Below, piece after piece: positions 10,638 to 23,562 of a stretch of 64,000 bases of DNA; the stretch's first letter is position 1; each line of letters opens with the position of its first letter. This stretch comes from Telopea speciosissima. Its lineage: Eukaryota > Streptophyta > Magnoliopsida > Proteales > Proteaceae. A model generated the notes under the pieces. That model was not told the DNA's origin and did no database searches. It worked only from the letters and a program-made list of their open reading frames with translations. Location of the stretch: the NCBI RefSeq assembly GCF_018873765.1, contig NC_057921.1, positions 68,499,557 through 68,563,556 of the forward strand. Reading direction: 5' to 3'. The position numbers and the translations under genes are program-made.

Positions 10638-13600
10638 ATGGGAAAGGGTGTTTGGGTTTTGGGCCTGGGCGTCTTCATTTTCCGCTTTCAATTTCTGTTT
10701 CTACTATTTTGTACGGTGGGTTGTAGCCCTCCTGAAGACCCCATCAAGTGTTCGTCCCCGTCACAAACAAGTAATTGCACCATCTCCAATTCCTACGGTG
10801 CATTCCCTGATCGGAGCGTATGTCGAGCTGCTGATGTCGTGTATCCAACAAGCGAGGAAGAGCTCGTGGCGGTGGTAGCGAATGGTACGATGAGGAAGAG
10901 AAAGATGAAGGTGGCGACCCTTTCCTCTCACAGCATCCCCAAACTCATGTGTCCCCACGGAGAGGATGGGTTACTAATAAGCACCAAGTATCTTAACCGG
11001 ACGTTGAAGCTGGAACCCACCACCATGACGATCACTGTGGAGACTGGAGTGACGCTAAGGCAGTTGATCGACGACGCAGCCAAGGCTGGGCTGGCGTTGC
11101 CTTACTCACCCTACTGGTGGGGGTTCACCGTGGGTGGGCTTCTGGCTACCGGTGCCCACGGCAGCTCCTTGTGGGGGAAGGGAAGTGCTGTGCATGACTA
11201 CGTCGTGGAACTTCGAATTGTCACTCCCTCGGGGCCTAACGACAACTACGCTAAGCTCCGAGTAATCGATACTACTAACCCTGATGAGCTTAGTGCCACA
11301 CGAGTGTCCCTGGGAGTCCTCGGAGTCATCTCTCAGGTGATGAGTTAGACTTGAAATACTTATTTTTCTCCAAAATGCAGCCAATAACCCCATTGCATTT
11401 CAGAATCAGACCATGTACTCTTTTGTAAAGTCCTACTGTGGTTGCAGGTCACCCTGAGATTGGAACCACTCTTCAAGCGATCCATTACATATTTGGTGTT
11501 GGAGAAAGATACAGACTTGGGAGACCAAGCTATTGAATTCGGCAATCGACACGAGTTTGCAGATATCACATGGTATCCAAGTCAACGGAAGGTGGCTTAC
11601 CGCATTGATGACCGAGTCAACTCCACCGTTTCCGGCAATGGTCGATATGACTTCCTTGGATTCCGGGCTATGCCTTCCCTTGAATTAGCAACCATAAGAT
11701 CTACAGGTACGAGAGAAAATTAATTGCATTGTACCATTTAATTGCCTTTTGTTTGATCTCTCTCTCTCTCTCCCGCTGCAAGAAAACACATAAACGGGTA
11801 CTTTGGGCCGGACAAAATTTCGCTTCTGCCCTGGTTGGGCCGGACAAATTATTTGCAAAATAATTTTCCGGCCCAATCATTCTCGGGCCTATCACTCCCC
11901 AACCTTTTCTACTAGAGTCCATTCTGACAAAAGCAAGAACGCAGTAAAGAATCGGGCTTCAGAATGCATTTCAAACGCATATTTTGATGTGGATAGCAAC
12001 TGAACACATTTCAATTTATCTTTTGGGACGATGTTCTGGATCCAGATCCTCTACTGTCGAGCTGCCCGGCAGGATCGTACTGCCTAGACACGATGTTGCA
12101 TGCAAAGATCGCTTTACCCTCACTCGGGCAAGGCGTTTGGACAGGGGCAAGGTGGACATTGCACACAACACCGTGTCTGGGCAGCTCGACAGTAGAGGAT
12201 TCAAATTGCGATGTTCTCTACACCGCAGTGCACGGAGAGCAGGATGCCCCCAGAAACATGGGGCAGGATGGACCAATCATTTCAGCCATTCAAGGGTGGA
12301 GCTGTTATTTCATCCAACCCCATGCAGAGAACATTTTCCTTTATCTTTCCCAAAACAAAAAAAAAAAGAAGAAAGAAGAAATTTTCGCAGGATCTATATC
12401 ATTCCCACAATGACAATGCATATGGAATTGAGGATTGATGTCTTGTATTTCATCAATTAACCATTTATGGACATGGGGTTGTGGGCTACCTCGGAAAGAC
12501 TGTTAAAATGGCTAACATGCATCATCTGAGGTATTGGTATCGGATTGGGTGATCTGTATCAGTATCACTAACCACCAATCCTAATGCATGACAGTTCCTG
12601 TCTTGGTGGAATGATATCAACCTAGTGTAAGACTGTCAAAGACCCCGATATTTTAGAAAAAAATAAAACTTGAGGTAAATCTATCCAATACGGGCCGAAT
12701 GCCTGATCCGATACTGTGACTCAATCCATGCTAACATAGGATTATTTAGGGTTGCAAAAAATTCCTTGTGAGGCGAGAGGCGTGAGACAAAAAGCTTACT
12801 TTGTGACCCTATTTTTCCATTGCTAACAAAGATGCTTTAGAATTTGGATCCCCTACCTTACCCATGGATGGTGTGAGATGGGTTAGGGTGGTTATCTCTA
12901 GGGTAAAGGGATTTAGATTTGATACAATAGGCATCTTGTCGAACCGCATGGATCTCTTTATTGTGATTTTTATTTTTTTAATGTGAGAAAGAAGATTTAT
13001 TCAAAAACTAGGAGTAGTGGTACAAGGTAGATAAAGTAAAAATACAATTCGTTGCATAGAATTAATCATGGTGGGTTAGATTAGCTAAATGTTGAGGTAA
13101 AAAAAAAAAAAAATTCAAAAGTGCCTATCCCTCTTCTTAATACAGACTGATCGATTCAAAACTTTTTAAATGTTCCTTGTGTTCAAATCTCTATTCTTTC
13201 TACTGGATCTCATTGAAATTGCTCTGATGACTCCTTGCATGATCAATCGGGCCTCTGCTTCTTGCGGTGATCCGATCCTGTACCACCAAAATACAAAAAG
13301 GCAGATATAATATGATTGTTAGATACAATTGTAGCAGTCCATCCTCCTTGTTTTGACTCTTGAAAGGATTGGGTTTGATGCTTTGAAATATTGATTGATT
13401 CCTGGTTGGGGAGTCATGTGATGTTAGCAATTGGTATTTTTATCTGCTGCATTTCCAGGGCGCTCCATTTCTTCAAGTTCTTCTAATAGTGGGGTAGACC
13501 CCACCTAAGCAGTCTGATCGGGAAGGAGTAGGGTGGTCATTTCTACTCCCCACTCTCCCCCCTCTATCAGAGGAACTTGAGGAAATGGACCTACCTAGAA

Positions 13601-14661
13601 AATAGAGCAGATAAAGATCCTGCCTCATTGGGCGTTACCCTCCCAGGAGAGGAGGGCTCAATCCCTAAAACTGTCTTTATTGTGGTTATTTGTTGCTTTC
13701 CTTTCTCCGTGTATGTCTCCTTTCTTGCTGTTTGCTTCATAGTAAGGTTTTTGGCTTACGAAATTGATGATCAAATTTTTTGGATGGATGGTTATGATCG
13801 AAAACAGAGGAAAGTCAAGAGTATACAAGAAATGCAGAGGGAAAGTGTGTGAATGCAAAGCTAACGACGTCCACCTTGATTGCCAGCGCGTATGGACTAA
13901 CGAATGATGGGATTAGGTTTACGGGTTACCCAGTGGTTGGATATAACAATCGCCTGGAAGCCTCAGGGACATGCCTGGAAAGCCCTGAGGATGGTCTCAC
14001 CACTGTGTGCCCCTGGGATCCCAGGGTGAAGTCCGAATTCTTCCACCAAACCGCCGTTAGTGTAGCCCTATCCAAAGTGAAGAGCTTTATCCAAGACGTG
14101 CAGAAGCTGAGGGATTTGGAGCCCAAGTCACTATGTGGGTTGGACCTCTACAACGGTATCCTGATGCGATACGTGAAGAAGACCTCCAACGCTTATTTGG
14201 GGAAACAGGAAGACGCAGTGGATTTCGATATCTCCTACTACAGGAGCAGCGACCCCATGAGACCTAGGCTTTACGAGGACATAATGGAAGAGATAGAGCA
14301 GCTTGCGCTGGTCAAGTATGAAGGGCTGCCGCACTGGGGCAAGAATCGGAACATTGCGTTCAATGGGGCCATCAACAAGTACGGGAGGAATGCAGAGGCA
14401 TTCCTTAAGGTGAAGCAGAGGTATGACCCACAGGGGCTCTTCTCTAGCGAATGGACAGACAAAGTGCTTGGGATTCAGAATACAAATGGAGTGACCAGCA
14501 TACTCAAGGAGGGATGCGCGCTGGAAGGGCTCTGTGTATGCTCCCAGGACAACCATTGCGCCCCACACCAGGGTTTCTTTTGTAGACCTGGAAAAGTATA
14601 CCAGGATGCACGAGTATGTACCTCCATGTCCACGCGGTCGCTAACTACTACTAACAATTAG
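10638..14661 (+). CDS. GULLO: L-gulonolactone oxidase-like flavoprotein (three exons)
   Basis: Exons join(10638..11336, 11448..11706, 13808..14661) give a 603-residue protein. Each intron is GT-AG and the joins preserve frame; the exon 2/3 join reads STEESQE as in the family. The N-terminus has a hydrophobic signal sequence (about residues 5-29) ending near [10 protein letters not shown], so entry to the secretory pathway is expected. An FAD-binding PCMH-type domain follows ([50 protein letters not shown]), then the aldono-lactone oxidase C-terminal region with LPHWGKNRN (His ~495) and a Cys-rich tail ([20 protein letters not shown]). Plant members are linked to oxidation of L-gulono-1,4-lactone to ascorbate, although several have weak activity. 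Length is typical. Intron 2 (2.1 kb) contains at least two MITEs; the coding sequence looks intact. Confidence 0.93.
12036..12212. mobile_element. Palindromic MITE, family A, in GULLO intron 2
   Basis: A perfect 22-base inverted repeat, ATCCTCTACTGTCGAGCTGCCC, lies at 12046-12067 with its complement at 12179-12200. The inner sequences also pair (CTAGACACGATGTTGCATGC against the complement of GCACACAACACCGTGTCTGG), so the whole unit folds into a long hairpin. It has no coding capacity. Related units are at 9640-9720 and 47405-47602. Confidence 0.88.
12505..12740. repeat. Dispersed GATCGG-type repeat fragment in GULLO intron 2
   Basis: TGAGGTATTGGTATCGGATT, then TGTATCAGTATCACTAACC and a right part with CGATATTTTAGAAAAAAATA and ATCCGATACTGTGACTCAAT, resemble the repeats at 2290-2545 and 48838-49042. 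The copy is strongly diverged. Confidence 0.45.
13433..13620. mobile_element. Palindromic MITE, family B copy 2, in GULLO intron 2
   Basis: Outer arms TTTTTATCTGCT (from ~13438) and AGCAGATAAAGATCC (13606-13620) are inverted repeats. Inner arms CTCCATTTCTTCAAGTTCTT and GAGGAACTTGAGGAAATGGA also pair. The loop shares GTAGACCCCA and GTAGGGTGGTCATTT with copy 1 at 2750-2907. It sits about 190 bases upstream of the exon 3 acceptor. Confidence 0.85.
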
Positions 14662-14707
14662 GAATTTCAAACTCTCTCTCTCTCTCTTTCTCAAGAGTTT
14701 GGAAGGC

Positions 14708-14713
14708 AATAAA
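14708..14713 (+). terminator. Polyadenylation signal candidate of the GULLO-like gene
   Basis: A canonical AATAAA lies 47 bases after the stop codon at 14661, following a CT-rich stretch. Placement is plausible; cleavage was not observed. Confidence 0.4.
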
Positions 14714-16030
14714 AGAAATCTGGAAATGGAACAATTAGGAAGGGGATTTTCTAATCTTATTGACACCCCCTCCCTCAAGGTGTCAAATAATTTATATTTT
14801 TTATTTTATTTTATTTATTTATTTTTTTAAATTTTAATTAATAAGGTAAAAAATTGCCACAATAATGTCGGTCCTAAAACAAAGTTGCACATCCCTTCAC
14901 ATATCATTACTATTCATGTGAGGGGGAGGTATGTTATAAATGCCTCCCAATAAATCGGCCCCCACCCCACTCCTTTGAAGATTCCGAATGGGAGACCTCA
15001 TTATGTTATACCCCGTATCAAAAAAAAAAAATCTTGTGCACTAAAACTATTGCACATCGAGATGTACACGGCACAACCCAGCTGTCGGATGCCTCAGTGG
15101 ACTCTCCAACTCATTGGAGAGGATCCCTTTCCACCATTTTGTCACCTATACTGTCAACTAAATCCATGAGACTGGACAAATCCTTTTCAAGTAAAGCTGT
15201 GAAACTACCTCCTTGTATGAGGGGGGACAGATTTATGACTACTTTATCACTTTTTATCCTCTTTAGACTTTTGATATGTCCGTATGGCGGGGTTCTTTCA
15301 TCTGATTCAATATGATGGAATGGATAATGGATCTCTCTCTCTCTCTCTCTCTATTTATATATATATTCTACAAATAAGTCTTTACCAAAAAATATGTATA
15401 TATTCTATAAATAAGCGCTTCTTAATTCGGTGAATTTGATGATGACTCGACAAGCTGTGCATTGTGATGGCGTCCTATTTAAGATTTTAAGTTGTATCAA
15501 TGGAATCCAAGCTGGACGAGATTTGCAGTCTACGAAACTACAGTTGTATCAATGGTCAATCACATGATCCTTTTCATTATATCCTATCTCCAGAAAAGAA
15601 GAAACGATGGACCTCCATTAAAGGCAAGTCAAATATTCAAAATCCAACCATTTCTAATGAACTCCCTCAAAACAAACAAAGCATCCAGAGAAATGAGAGC
15701 AATTGCAGTAGAGCTTTCAGTCTTAGTGTTACTAATTTTGAGAATTCAGAGACAAATCGTTGAAGAAATACTGCAAGTCAAATACTGTCGTTGCCATTTC
15801 AATTACTAACTATAAACTCCTCACATTATGCTTTTTATAAGTTTTAAAATCATAAAAACCGTACAGCAATTACAAACTACCAAATCACATTCAAAATTTG
15901 GATTAAGATCCCATTTGCAGCAGATCTTCATAACAAATCTGAGCAACTATATATAGATTATCATCAGATAAAAACACAACCCAGAAAGACTTGGTACTTA
16001 CTCATCACAACTGACCAAAAAACAATAAAC
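14714..16030. other. Intergenic between convergent GULLO-like and BLT-like genes
   Basis: No supported gene. A (CT)n run lies at about 15331-15351. An 87-codon ATG frame at 15500-15763 is lysine- and asparagine-rich, resembles no known family, and is not called. Confidence 0.5.
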
Positions 16031-17035
16031 TCATGATGTGATGAGATTATGGCTTCGGATGGGGCTCCTGTGTCTCAGTAGAAGGCGAAGTTGAGCTTTT
16101 TGACACTCCAACTTGGAGCTTGAATGCCTCCCTCTGGGGCCAATTTCTCGAACCACTCTCGGGAACTCCACAAACCCTTTGATACCTCTTTTTATGTGGG
16201 GGTTCTCTGCGTCTGCTGATGTTCGTCTCTGGTTTTGATTCTGATTTATGATCGATCGACCACCACCTCCTCCATTGTCGAAACATGAAAAGGTCGTCGA
16301 ATTTGAATTTTTGGAATTACAGGAATAATTCCCTCCATACTTAGACAATGTCATGCTGGTGGCGACCTCGTTACAGGTGTTCTTACCATCCTCCCCTGCT
16401 TTTGTCTCGTCCATTGGAGATGGAGAATGAAACTGAAATTGAAACCCCTTGGGTTTGGTGAAGTCCAATTCCAACTCCAGCAACTTCTCCTCGAACAAAA
16501 TCTTGGCTTCCGTCAGCTTCATCTGGATCCTCTCTTCCCTCAGCACCTCAGCCATCCTCAGCATCTTCCGCTCCTCCTCCATTTCTCTCCTCATCCGATC
16601 TATATCTGCTTTGTCCGATGCGATCTCCTTGGCTAGCACATCGCACACTCGTTCTACAGCTTCTCTCCCTTTCCTCTCCTCCGACAGCTCCTTGGCCAGT
16701 CTCTTATTCATGGATTCTAGCTTCTTACGAGCCTCGCGTTCCAGCTGAAGCTCCAACCTCAATTCTGCGATCTGAGACCGGACAATTTCGAGCTCGGAAT
16801 CCATCATGGGTCTGAAGAAGCTGAGATCCCACAGAGAAGCAGCGATTTTACGGGCCGAGAGAGGCAGGTGGAGACGATGGCCACGCCCTCTTCGCGTTAG
16901 CTGCTGCTGCTGTTGAGAATTATAGACTGGGTTTTCGTAAAGCTTCCAGCTTGGTAAAGTTATGGCAGTACTTATGCTCTGGTTCCTCAGTTCCTCCGGG
17001 TTCCTCATCAACGCCAACGCCGTCATCGCGTCCAT
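16031..17035 (-). CDS. BLT: BRANCHLESS TRICHOME-like coiled-coil protein
   Basis: An uninterrupted 334-residue frame starts at ATG 17035. The N-terminal part carries a poly-Gln run (residues ~41-45) and the family motif SARKIAASLWDLSFF (about 60-74). A long charged coiled coil follows (about 78-195; ELRLELQLEREARKKLE, LAKELSEERKGREAVERV). After a Ser/Asn/Gly-rich linker comes the conserved C-terminal block ENPHIKRGIKGFVEFPRVV and KLECQKAQLRLLL. In Arabidopsis BLT promotes trichome branching and works with cell-shape and endoreduplication regulators. The single-exon structure is complete. Other members of the wider coiled-coil family share the PHIKRGIKG motif, so true orthology to BLT is likely but not proven. 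Confidence 0.85.
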   Translation of the reverse strand: MDAMTALALMRNPEELRNQSISTAITLPSWKLYENPVYNSQQQQQLTRRGRGHRLHLPLSARKIAASLWDLSFFRPMMDSELEIVRSQIAELRLELQLEREARKKLESMNKRLAKELSEERKGREAVERVCDVLAKEIASDKADIDRMRREMEEERKMLRMAEVLREERIQMKLTEAKILFEEKLLELELDFTKPKGFQFQFHSPSPMDETKAGEDGKNTCNEVATSMTLSKYGGNYSCNSKNSNSTTFSCFDNGGGGGRSIINQNQNQRRTSADAENPHIKRGIKGFVEFPRVVREIGPRGRHSSSKLECQKAQLRLLLRHRSPIRSHNLITS

Positions 17036-17718
17036 ATATCCTCGGCTTTATTTTCTTCTAGTCCTTCTTTGCTGCCTTTTTTATTTGTTTCTACCCTTTT
17101 TAATTTTTTAAGATCTACCACTGAAGATGAAGATTCAAGGCAACAGGGGTTGGCCCATCTCTCCAACCATTTGCTCTCATCGATCGAAAAAGGAAAGGAT
17201 GGATCACATGCGCCTTACGCACCTCACCATTGTAATCAAAACTGGTGGGAGATGAGTCGTCAACTCGTCATGGTGGAGACAAATCGTTCTCTCATTAGTC
17301 ATGACTCACGATGAGTCATGACTCATGACTACTGTCTCGTCTCTTTTTTTGCTTTTCTTTTTTCATTTCTTGCAAGGGCGTCAACCAATTCGGTTCATCC
17401 CGGTTCAAAGGATCTGAACCGATTCAAGGTGGTATTTAGCCACACTGTTAAGACAAAGTTTGATTCGATCTGTTGTAGTGTTGGCTTAATGGACTCTTAT
17501 TGGCCCATTGTAGTGTTGTTAATATTCGATTTTGTTTATTCATATGTATAATTAGGGAAAAAGAAGGCTGCCACATTGTATGGCACGGTGGTGTGGCACC
17601 TAGTCATAAGGGTAAATGACAGTATGATAGCAAGCCCCCCTATACATTAACAATGATGGGTCGCCAGGTTTAATTTATCGATTTTTATCAGGTCGTTTTG
17701 GGGATCTTTATCCTCTAA
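17036..17718. other. Intergenic upstream of BLT-like gene; no gene seen
   Basis: Presumed promoter region of the minus-strand BLT-like gene, then a stretch with repeated ATGAGTCATGACTCATGACT words at 17290-17330 (short palindromes of GAGTCATGACTC) and GGTTCGGTTC-type low-complexity text at ~17385-17560. Confidence 0.45.
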
Positions 17719-17849
17719 GGTTCCTGCCCAGTATAGTTCGTTCGGTTCTCATCATAAGTGGGCAGAAATGATCAATCTCTGTCCGAACACAATGCTCAGG
17801 TGGGGTCCCTCTTATTATAAGCACCGGACAAACTATACCGGACAGGAAG
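17719..17849. mobile_element. Small palindromic MITE-like element
   Basis: TTCCTGCCCAGTATAGTTCG at the left pairs with AACTATACCGGACAGGAA at the right, and the next bases pair as well (CATCATAAG with CTTATTATAAG). The unit is ~130 bp with no coding capacity. Confidence 0.6.
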
Positions 17850-20800
17850 TCATTTTGGTTTCTGTTTGATTTCCGATTTTGTTCAATCCCATCCGTTTTG
17901 ATTTTCTATTGTCATAAAAAGCCTAATCAAAACCAAATTGTTAAGGGTTCGGTTCAATCCAGTTTTTTCTAATCGATATTTTTCTGTCTTACCTATTCTG
18001 ACTAAAAGATGACACCCCTGATTTAGTGGTGGTGGGTTCCAGAAAATTTTTTAACTACAAGGCCACCAGCCAAGGAAATGGAATAATTCATTTTTCCTTT
18101 GGGTTCATAAATACCTTCCTAGGTTTTATTATTTTTTAAAATACCCTTAAGATTCCATTTCCTTAGCTGCCAATCTTGTAATAGGAACATTCTTGCTACA
18201 AGTGTAGGAGCAAATTTCATCCGAGTTCTTCCAGTCTAGATTCTCTTGATTCCGTTTTTCTACGGGGAGACACTTGAGAGTCAGGAAACGGGATTACAAG
18301 AATCAGAATTGGACAGATTAAATCGGCATATTCAAATTGAATCAGCCGAACCCGATTTGACACCATCGATCCCAATTCCGTCTGATTTCAGCTGTATCAG
18401 GATCGGCCGATCTGAATCTCAATTCTAAGTTTAATAACCTTGGTGACATGCAAGATCCAACTCACCGGGGCTAAAGCTGTAATTGAAAAAACGTATGGAA
18501 AAGGAAGCTCACACAGTGCCTGATCTGGAGGGCCTAATAACTCTTATCAGAAATCCATGGGGCTCCTTCACATGGACGCTTTTATCATACTTTGCTCTCT
18601 AGTGGTCCCCTTCCCATGTCTGCTTACATTTAGTTACAGCCACTGAAACTAAGAGCCTTTCCCATCAGCTTACAAGGTCATTATTCAGGAAGCAAAATAT
18701 GCGAGGGATGGACACAAATAGCAACAATAATAGAATTGAGAAATAATGATCTGATTTCTACTAAATGGAAGATTCAGATTAGCAACCAATAGAATTGATA
18801 AGTAACAATCCGATTTCAACTAAATGGAAGGTTCAAATTTGAATACAAAGATGACACCTTCATTAAACATAAATCGGCTTTGTATATTTTTTCGCTGCTT
18901 TCACTTAGAATTTACTCCTTGAATTTGCTCTACATAATTCAGTCTGCCAACACGTCAAATTGGTGTTGATTAGAATCACCCAGTCGTTTCCAAGTCGGAT
19001 CGATCAATTCCATCGATTCCAATCTGAGTTTTAGAATCTGTTCCTAAACAATGTCAACTCACATAGACTCACCTCTGTCTCTAATTTCCAAAATTACAAA
19101 TTAAGCACTCTGGCAAAAGGATTTTCTGATTCCATGCATCTTCTATCCTTGCTCATTTCCTTACCAACCGTAAGGTAATAATAATGTGAACAAATCCTGC
19201 AATACACTTCTATATGGAAAAACCTAGGGTCTTTATTATTTCCATTTTTTACCCTTTTTTCACACAATTTTTCAGTCCCTCAAATTTGCTCCTGGGAACA
19301 ATTGAGTTTATAAAAGCTTGCGAAGGATTAAATCAAACCAAGGAAGTTGGGGACATTATTATTCCAAGAACAAATCCTGTGAACCATTGTAGAATGGAGG
19401 TTTTATAGCAGGATTCTATGATTGTTGTGATTATTCTTAAAATGTAGAGGTAAATGCACTTGCTAGCCGCCTAATCAATCAGGGATGGTTTTAAAATTCG
19501 GCTTGGTATTGACAGCATAAACTCAAACTTGACCTATTCCAAATATAAAAGAAACCATCAAATCCACTAACTATAGCTCAACTGATTCAAATATCTAATG
19601 AGAATCCAAGGAGACAAGAAGGAAGCACACCTGATTCCAGGGGCACATATGATAGATTGTTGTTTCCTTCCCACATAAATTCAGCCCAAGACCGTTTCGA
19701 GTCCCAATATCTTTTTTTCCCTTCCAAAATTAGGACCCGTTGTTCAATCTTTAAAGAGTCACTTACCCAAAAGGGGAGAGGGGGGGGGGGGGAATTTAAC
19801 AAGTCTACCATGGGGAGGTCAGAGCCCTATGAAAATTTATGTCATAAAATGAGGGTAAGGTTTCTCCTATACCCAAGGTGTAGAGAATTTAGGGTCATAA
19901 TTTTCCCCCCATTGGAAGAAGTCCCATCCAATGACAACAAGGTGTGGGCACCTAAATGATCACATGTATCGAGATCAGAGTTAAACAGGATAAAGAAAGG
20001 ACAGATCATTTAACATCTTGGGTCAAAACTCAATGGAAGAGGCAAACATTCACTTGATGGGGGCAAAGTGCTTTTGAGCAGACTGATGTATATATGACAT
20101 CCCTAACACTAATCAAGGAAGCAGAGTCATAGAACTTGCGGACAGTCTACAAACAAGGATTGAGGAAGCAGAATCAGCACTGAGATCAGCCAATCGACCA
20201 GAATCAGCCTGAATCATAGAAATCGACTGACATTTTGAATTAGGAATCAGATCAATAGAATTTGACTGGAATCAAATCTCAAACAATGACTAAAATTGCA
20301 GTGAATAAATTTAGGAATTTTGAAAATGTTAATGAATTCAAGTAGAGAACCTAATAGGAGAATAAGTGAAGATAAATCATAATATCAAAACGATAAAAAT
20401 GCGAAGATAAACCAGATATCAAAACCATAAAAATACGACCAGTCAATAGAAACCAGAAACAGTTTTCTCTGCTGAATTCTAAGCTGCAAATAGGTCCGAC
20501 TCTCTAACTAAGCAAAACAGGCAGGTCAATAGCAGAGAACTATGGAGAAAAAAAAAACAAATCTGGAGACCAGATTTAAGAGAATCCGATCACAAGTTCA
20601 GAACTAAAAGATGGGAGTAATATGAACTCAGATATACTAGATAAAATGACAGAAAACCTAGGAAAATAAAGAACGAAAACAGGGTTTCGTAAGGAGAGAA
20701 AATGCAGGATAAAACTGATTCCAGAACAGAGATTCTGATCTGGAAAGACAGAATACATTGGAGAGGGAGGCAGAGAGAGAGAGAAGCTGTCAAAGCTCTC

Positions 20801-23477
20801 AAATCATTCCCTTGCTGAACAAGTCATTGGCACCAACGAGAAATACCATTCCCAAAACTAAATGAACTCCATTCGTCCATACAAAACTGATAATGATATC
20901 ATAATGGTTCAATAGACTCAGAACAAGAAGAAATAAAGTAAAACAAACATAGGACTCTAGTAAAGCGACTTCTAAACCCAATCTCTTAATATTAGAAACT
21001 TCTTTTAACCCAAAACTAGCCCTAATATCACCAACAAAAGGACTTCACAAATTAGCCTCCACAGCCAAGTAAATAAAGGACAAACACCATAATTCTGCCC
21101 TCAGGACTTAAAATAAATAAAAATCTATCACAATTTCAGCCAATTGCCTCAGAAATTGAATTGGATTTCTTCCTAGGCTTGGGCTTCCAAAGCCTACCAA
21201 ATTTATCCATAGACTGGATATCCTCTGTATCATTGGGGGAGGGGTAGTTACTCATGAACAGCAGGATATAAAATCTCAATTTCAAACTGAATATAGCTAA
21301 GAACCAAAGTTCTAGTCCAAAATCTAAAATGTTGGCAAAATTACAAGGAAAAATCGAAATGGGTTAAAATACTGGGCGGAAAGATCTTACAGGTAAGATA
21401 AATAAAAATCATTCCCATTTTACTTCACTTTCCAATAACCAACTAGAAACATAAACATTTTCAATGATGCGATTGATGTTTGATTTTAATATTTCAGTAT
21501 TTTACTTTACAATGATTTTCATCAACCAGTTGGAGATTTAAAGCTCACCTAATCATTTCTCTATTTTCAAGTGCATGCTAGCTATTACAGCTTATGAGTT
21601 CATTCTAAGAATGCACCCTAGTTCCTTTCTCCAAATCTTTACTCTTCATGAACTCTCACATACTCCAGTCTTTCTCAATTTGTCCATTTTATAGGATTGT
21701 AGGTATATGGATTTTTAATTTAAAAAATGGAAAGAGGATTATATGGTACAGCTTTCTGACAATGGTGAATAAAATCAGTTTTAAGTCCCCTGCAAAAAAA
21801 TTCATCCTATGCGGTTCATAATATCTTTAGATAACCTTCCAAAACTCACGTATTATCCATTTCATTACCCTAGTGAGAAGAAAGTCTATTTAGCTCTGTT
21901 TCATTCACCTTTAAAGGTCACTAAATGTTCTCTGTCTTTTAAGTACATATTAGCTTGTACAAATGCATGTCATTTCTCTTCATGAACTATCTAAATACTA
22001 TAATATCTCAAGCTTTTCATAAAAATTAATCATCTATTCTTTCCAATTATTGGCTTTTTCAAGCCCTTGTTAAATACTTCAAGAGGTGCAAATGGATTAA
22101 ACACAATATTATATTAACAATATCTTTCCATAAAATATGATTAAATTGATTTCATCCTATACCCTTACTATTGACACATCTAAAAGTTCAACTTGGGTCT
22201 TTATCAACTATCTTCCAATACCTTTCTCCTATAATGTTATGCAATTCAACTTCTGTAGCCTTCAACCTCCTTGGCCTTGTTCCACCCAATATTTGAAGTA
22301 CATGCAGTATTTGCCTAATTCATTAATGAATTCCATTCTCTAACCTACCAAGATACATTTCTTTTCCAAGTTTTTATGTGAATCCTTTTCTCTTGCACTA
22401 CCTTCTTTCACCACGTCCATCCATTCTGCAAGCAACCTTTACTACAACTTACCATAGCAAGGCACAATCATGCAGAACATACACCCTAATTGATCCTTTG
22501 GCACTTGTAAATTAAGGATGATCTAGCTGAGTTTATGTCATTTCCCACAGCACCTAAGCCACCATCAAATGTAATGCTTCCAAGGACCAGCCATTACTCG
22601 GGCTACTCTCTTGAAAATATTATCCTGCAAATCAGCAGATGTGCTGAACCAAATGGTTGATCGAACTCCTGTTTATGGAAACAAACCTAGAAGGCATCTT
22701 TACTCTAATACTAACATCTTTGTGGCTTGCAGCACGTCATGGACTACCCACTAATCATTTTCTTTCCAGAAGATGCGTCATACAACATATCTTTGTCCTC
22801 ACAGTAAAACTGTAATCAGCAACCTGAGAACATCTCACAGTTCCTAATAAATGGTGATACAGAAAATGGATTTGTTTATGCTTTGGATTTGAATTTGTAA
22901 GAATCAAAACAAATTCTTTGTTGGATGGCTAACATTATGCAGGAGGATTCTTTAATACAAAGTTTCAAACGTTAAAAATCCCTGCAAATATCGTCTCTTT
23001 AAGTGGTAGTGGCTAGGGATCAAGCACGATGGTTCTGAGATTTTTGTTAACCAAAACTAGTCTCAAATGAATCATGATGGACTATTCAACACTAATCTAA
23101 TTATAGCTACTATCAAGCACCACTCACCAACTCCGCCAGTGTTTTGGCTGGCTACTGGTCCCAAGCCTGGATAAAGGAGGAGGGTTGGTCTGTCAGGTAG
23201 ACAGCTGACACCATAATAACTTTAGCCAAACCCTTTTTACATGGATCCTCGAACCTTATTTTTTTCAACCTTATGCTAGGGCATCCCCTAGAAGCGACGC
23301 GCTATACTTTGACGTGAGTGTAGTGAACCGTGAGCAAGGTTTAGCTAGGGTATCCCAACAAGCGACAAGCAAAGTTGGCACCTGGATGCGGTGACAAGTA
23401 GGCAAGGGTTCTCGCATTGTGGATGAGATGCGGGTAAGCAGGTAATCCAAAGGTGTAGGATTAGATTAGCATTTTGA
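17850..23477. other. Long gene-free interval with decayed dispersed repeats
   Basis: No gene can be supported in this 5.6 kb. It holds a GATCGG-type repeat piece at 18245-18430 (AATCGGCATATTCAAATTG, CAGGATCGGCCGATC), similar GAATCAGCC/GAATCAGATC words at 20160-20290, a homopolymer G run at 19781-19793, and AT-rich unique-looking sequence. On the minus strand, 20440-20810 resembles a plant 5' leader (CT-rich start then T-rich intron-like text), but no coding exon follows, so a non-coding transcript is only a possibility. Confidence 0.5.
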
Positions 23478-23562
23478 AACATAGGACTTTTAACTGGTAA
23501 GAATCTAGAATTGATAGATGTTATGAGGAGAAGAATGATTAACATAGCTTGTATTCAAGAGA

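Noticed and set aside
20440-20830. Minus-strand 5' UTR/intron of an unseen gene
   Set aside because: Texture resembles a plant leader, but no coding exon or convincing splice pair follows on the minus strand.
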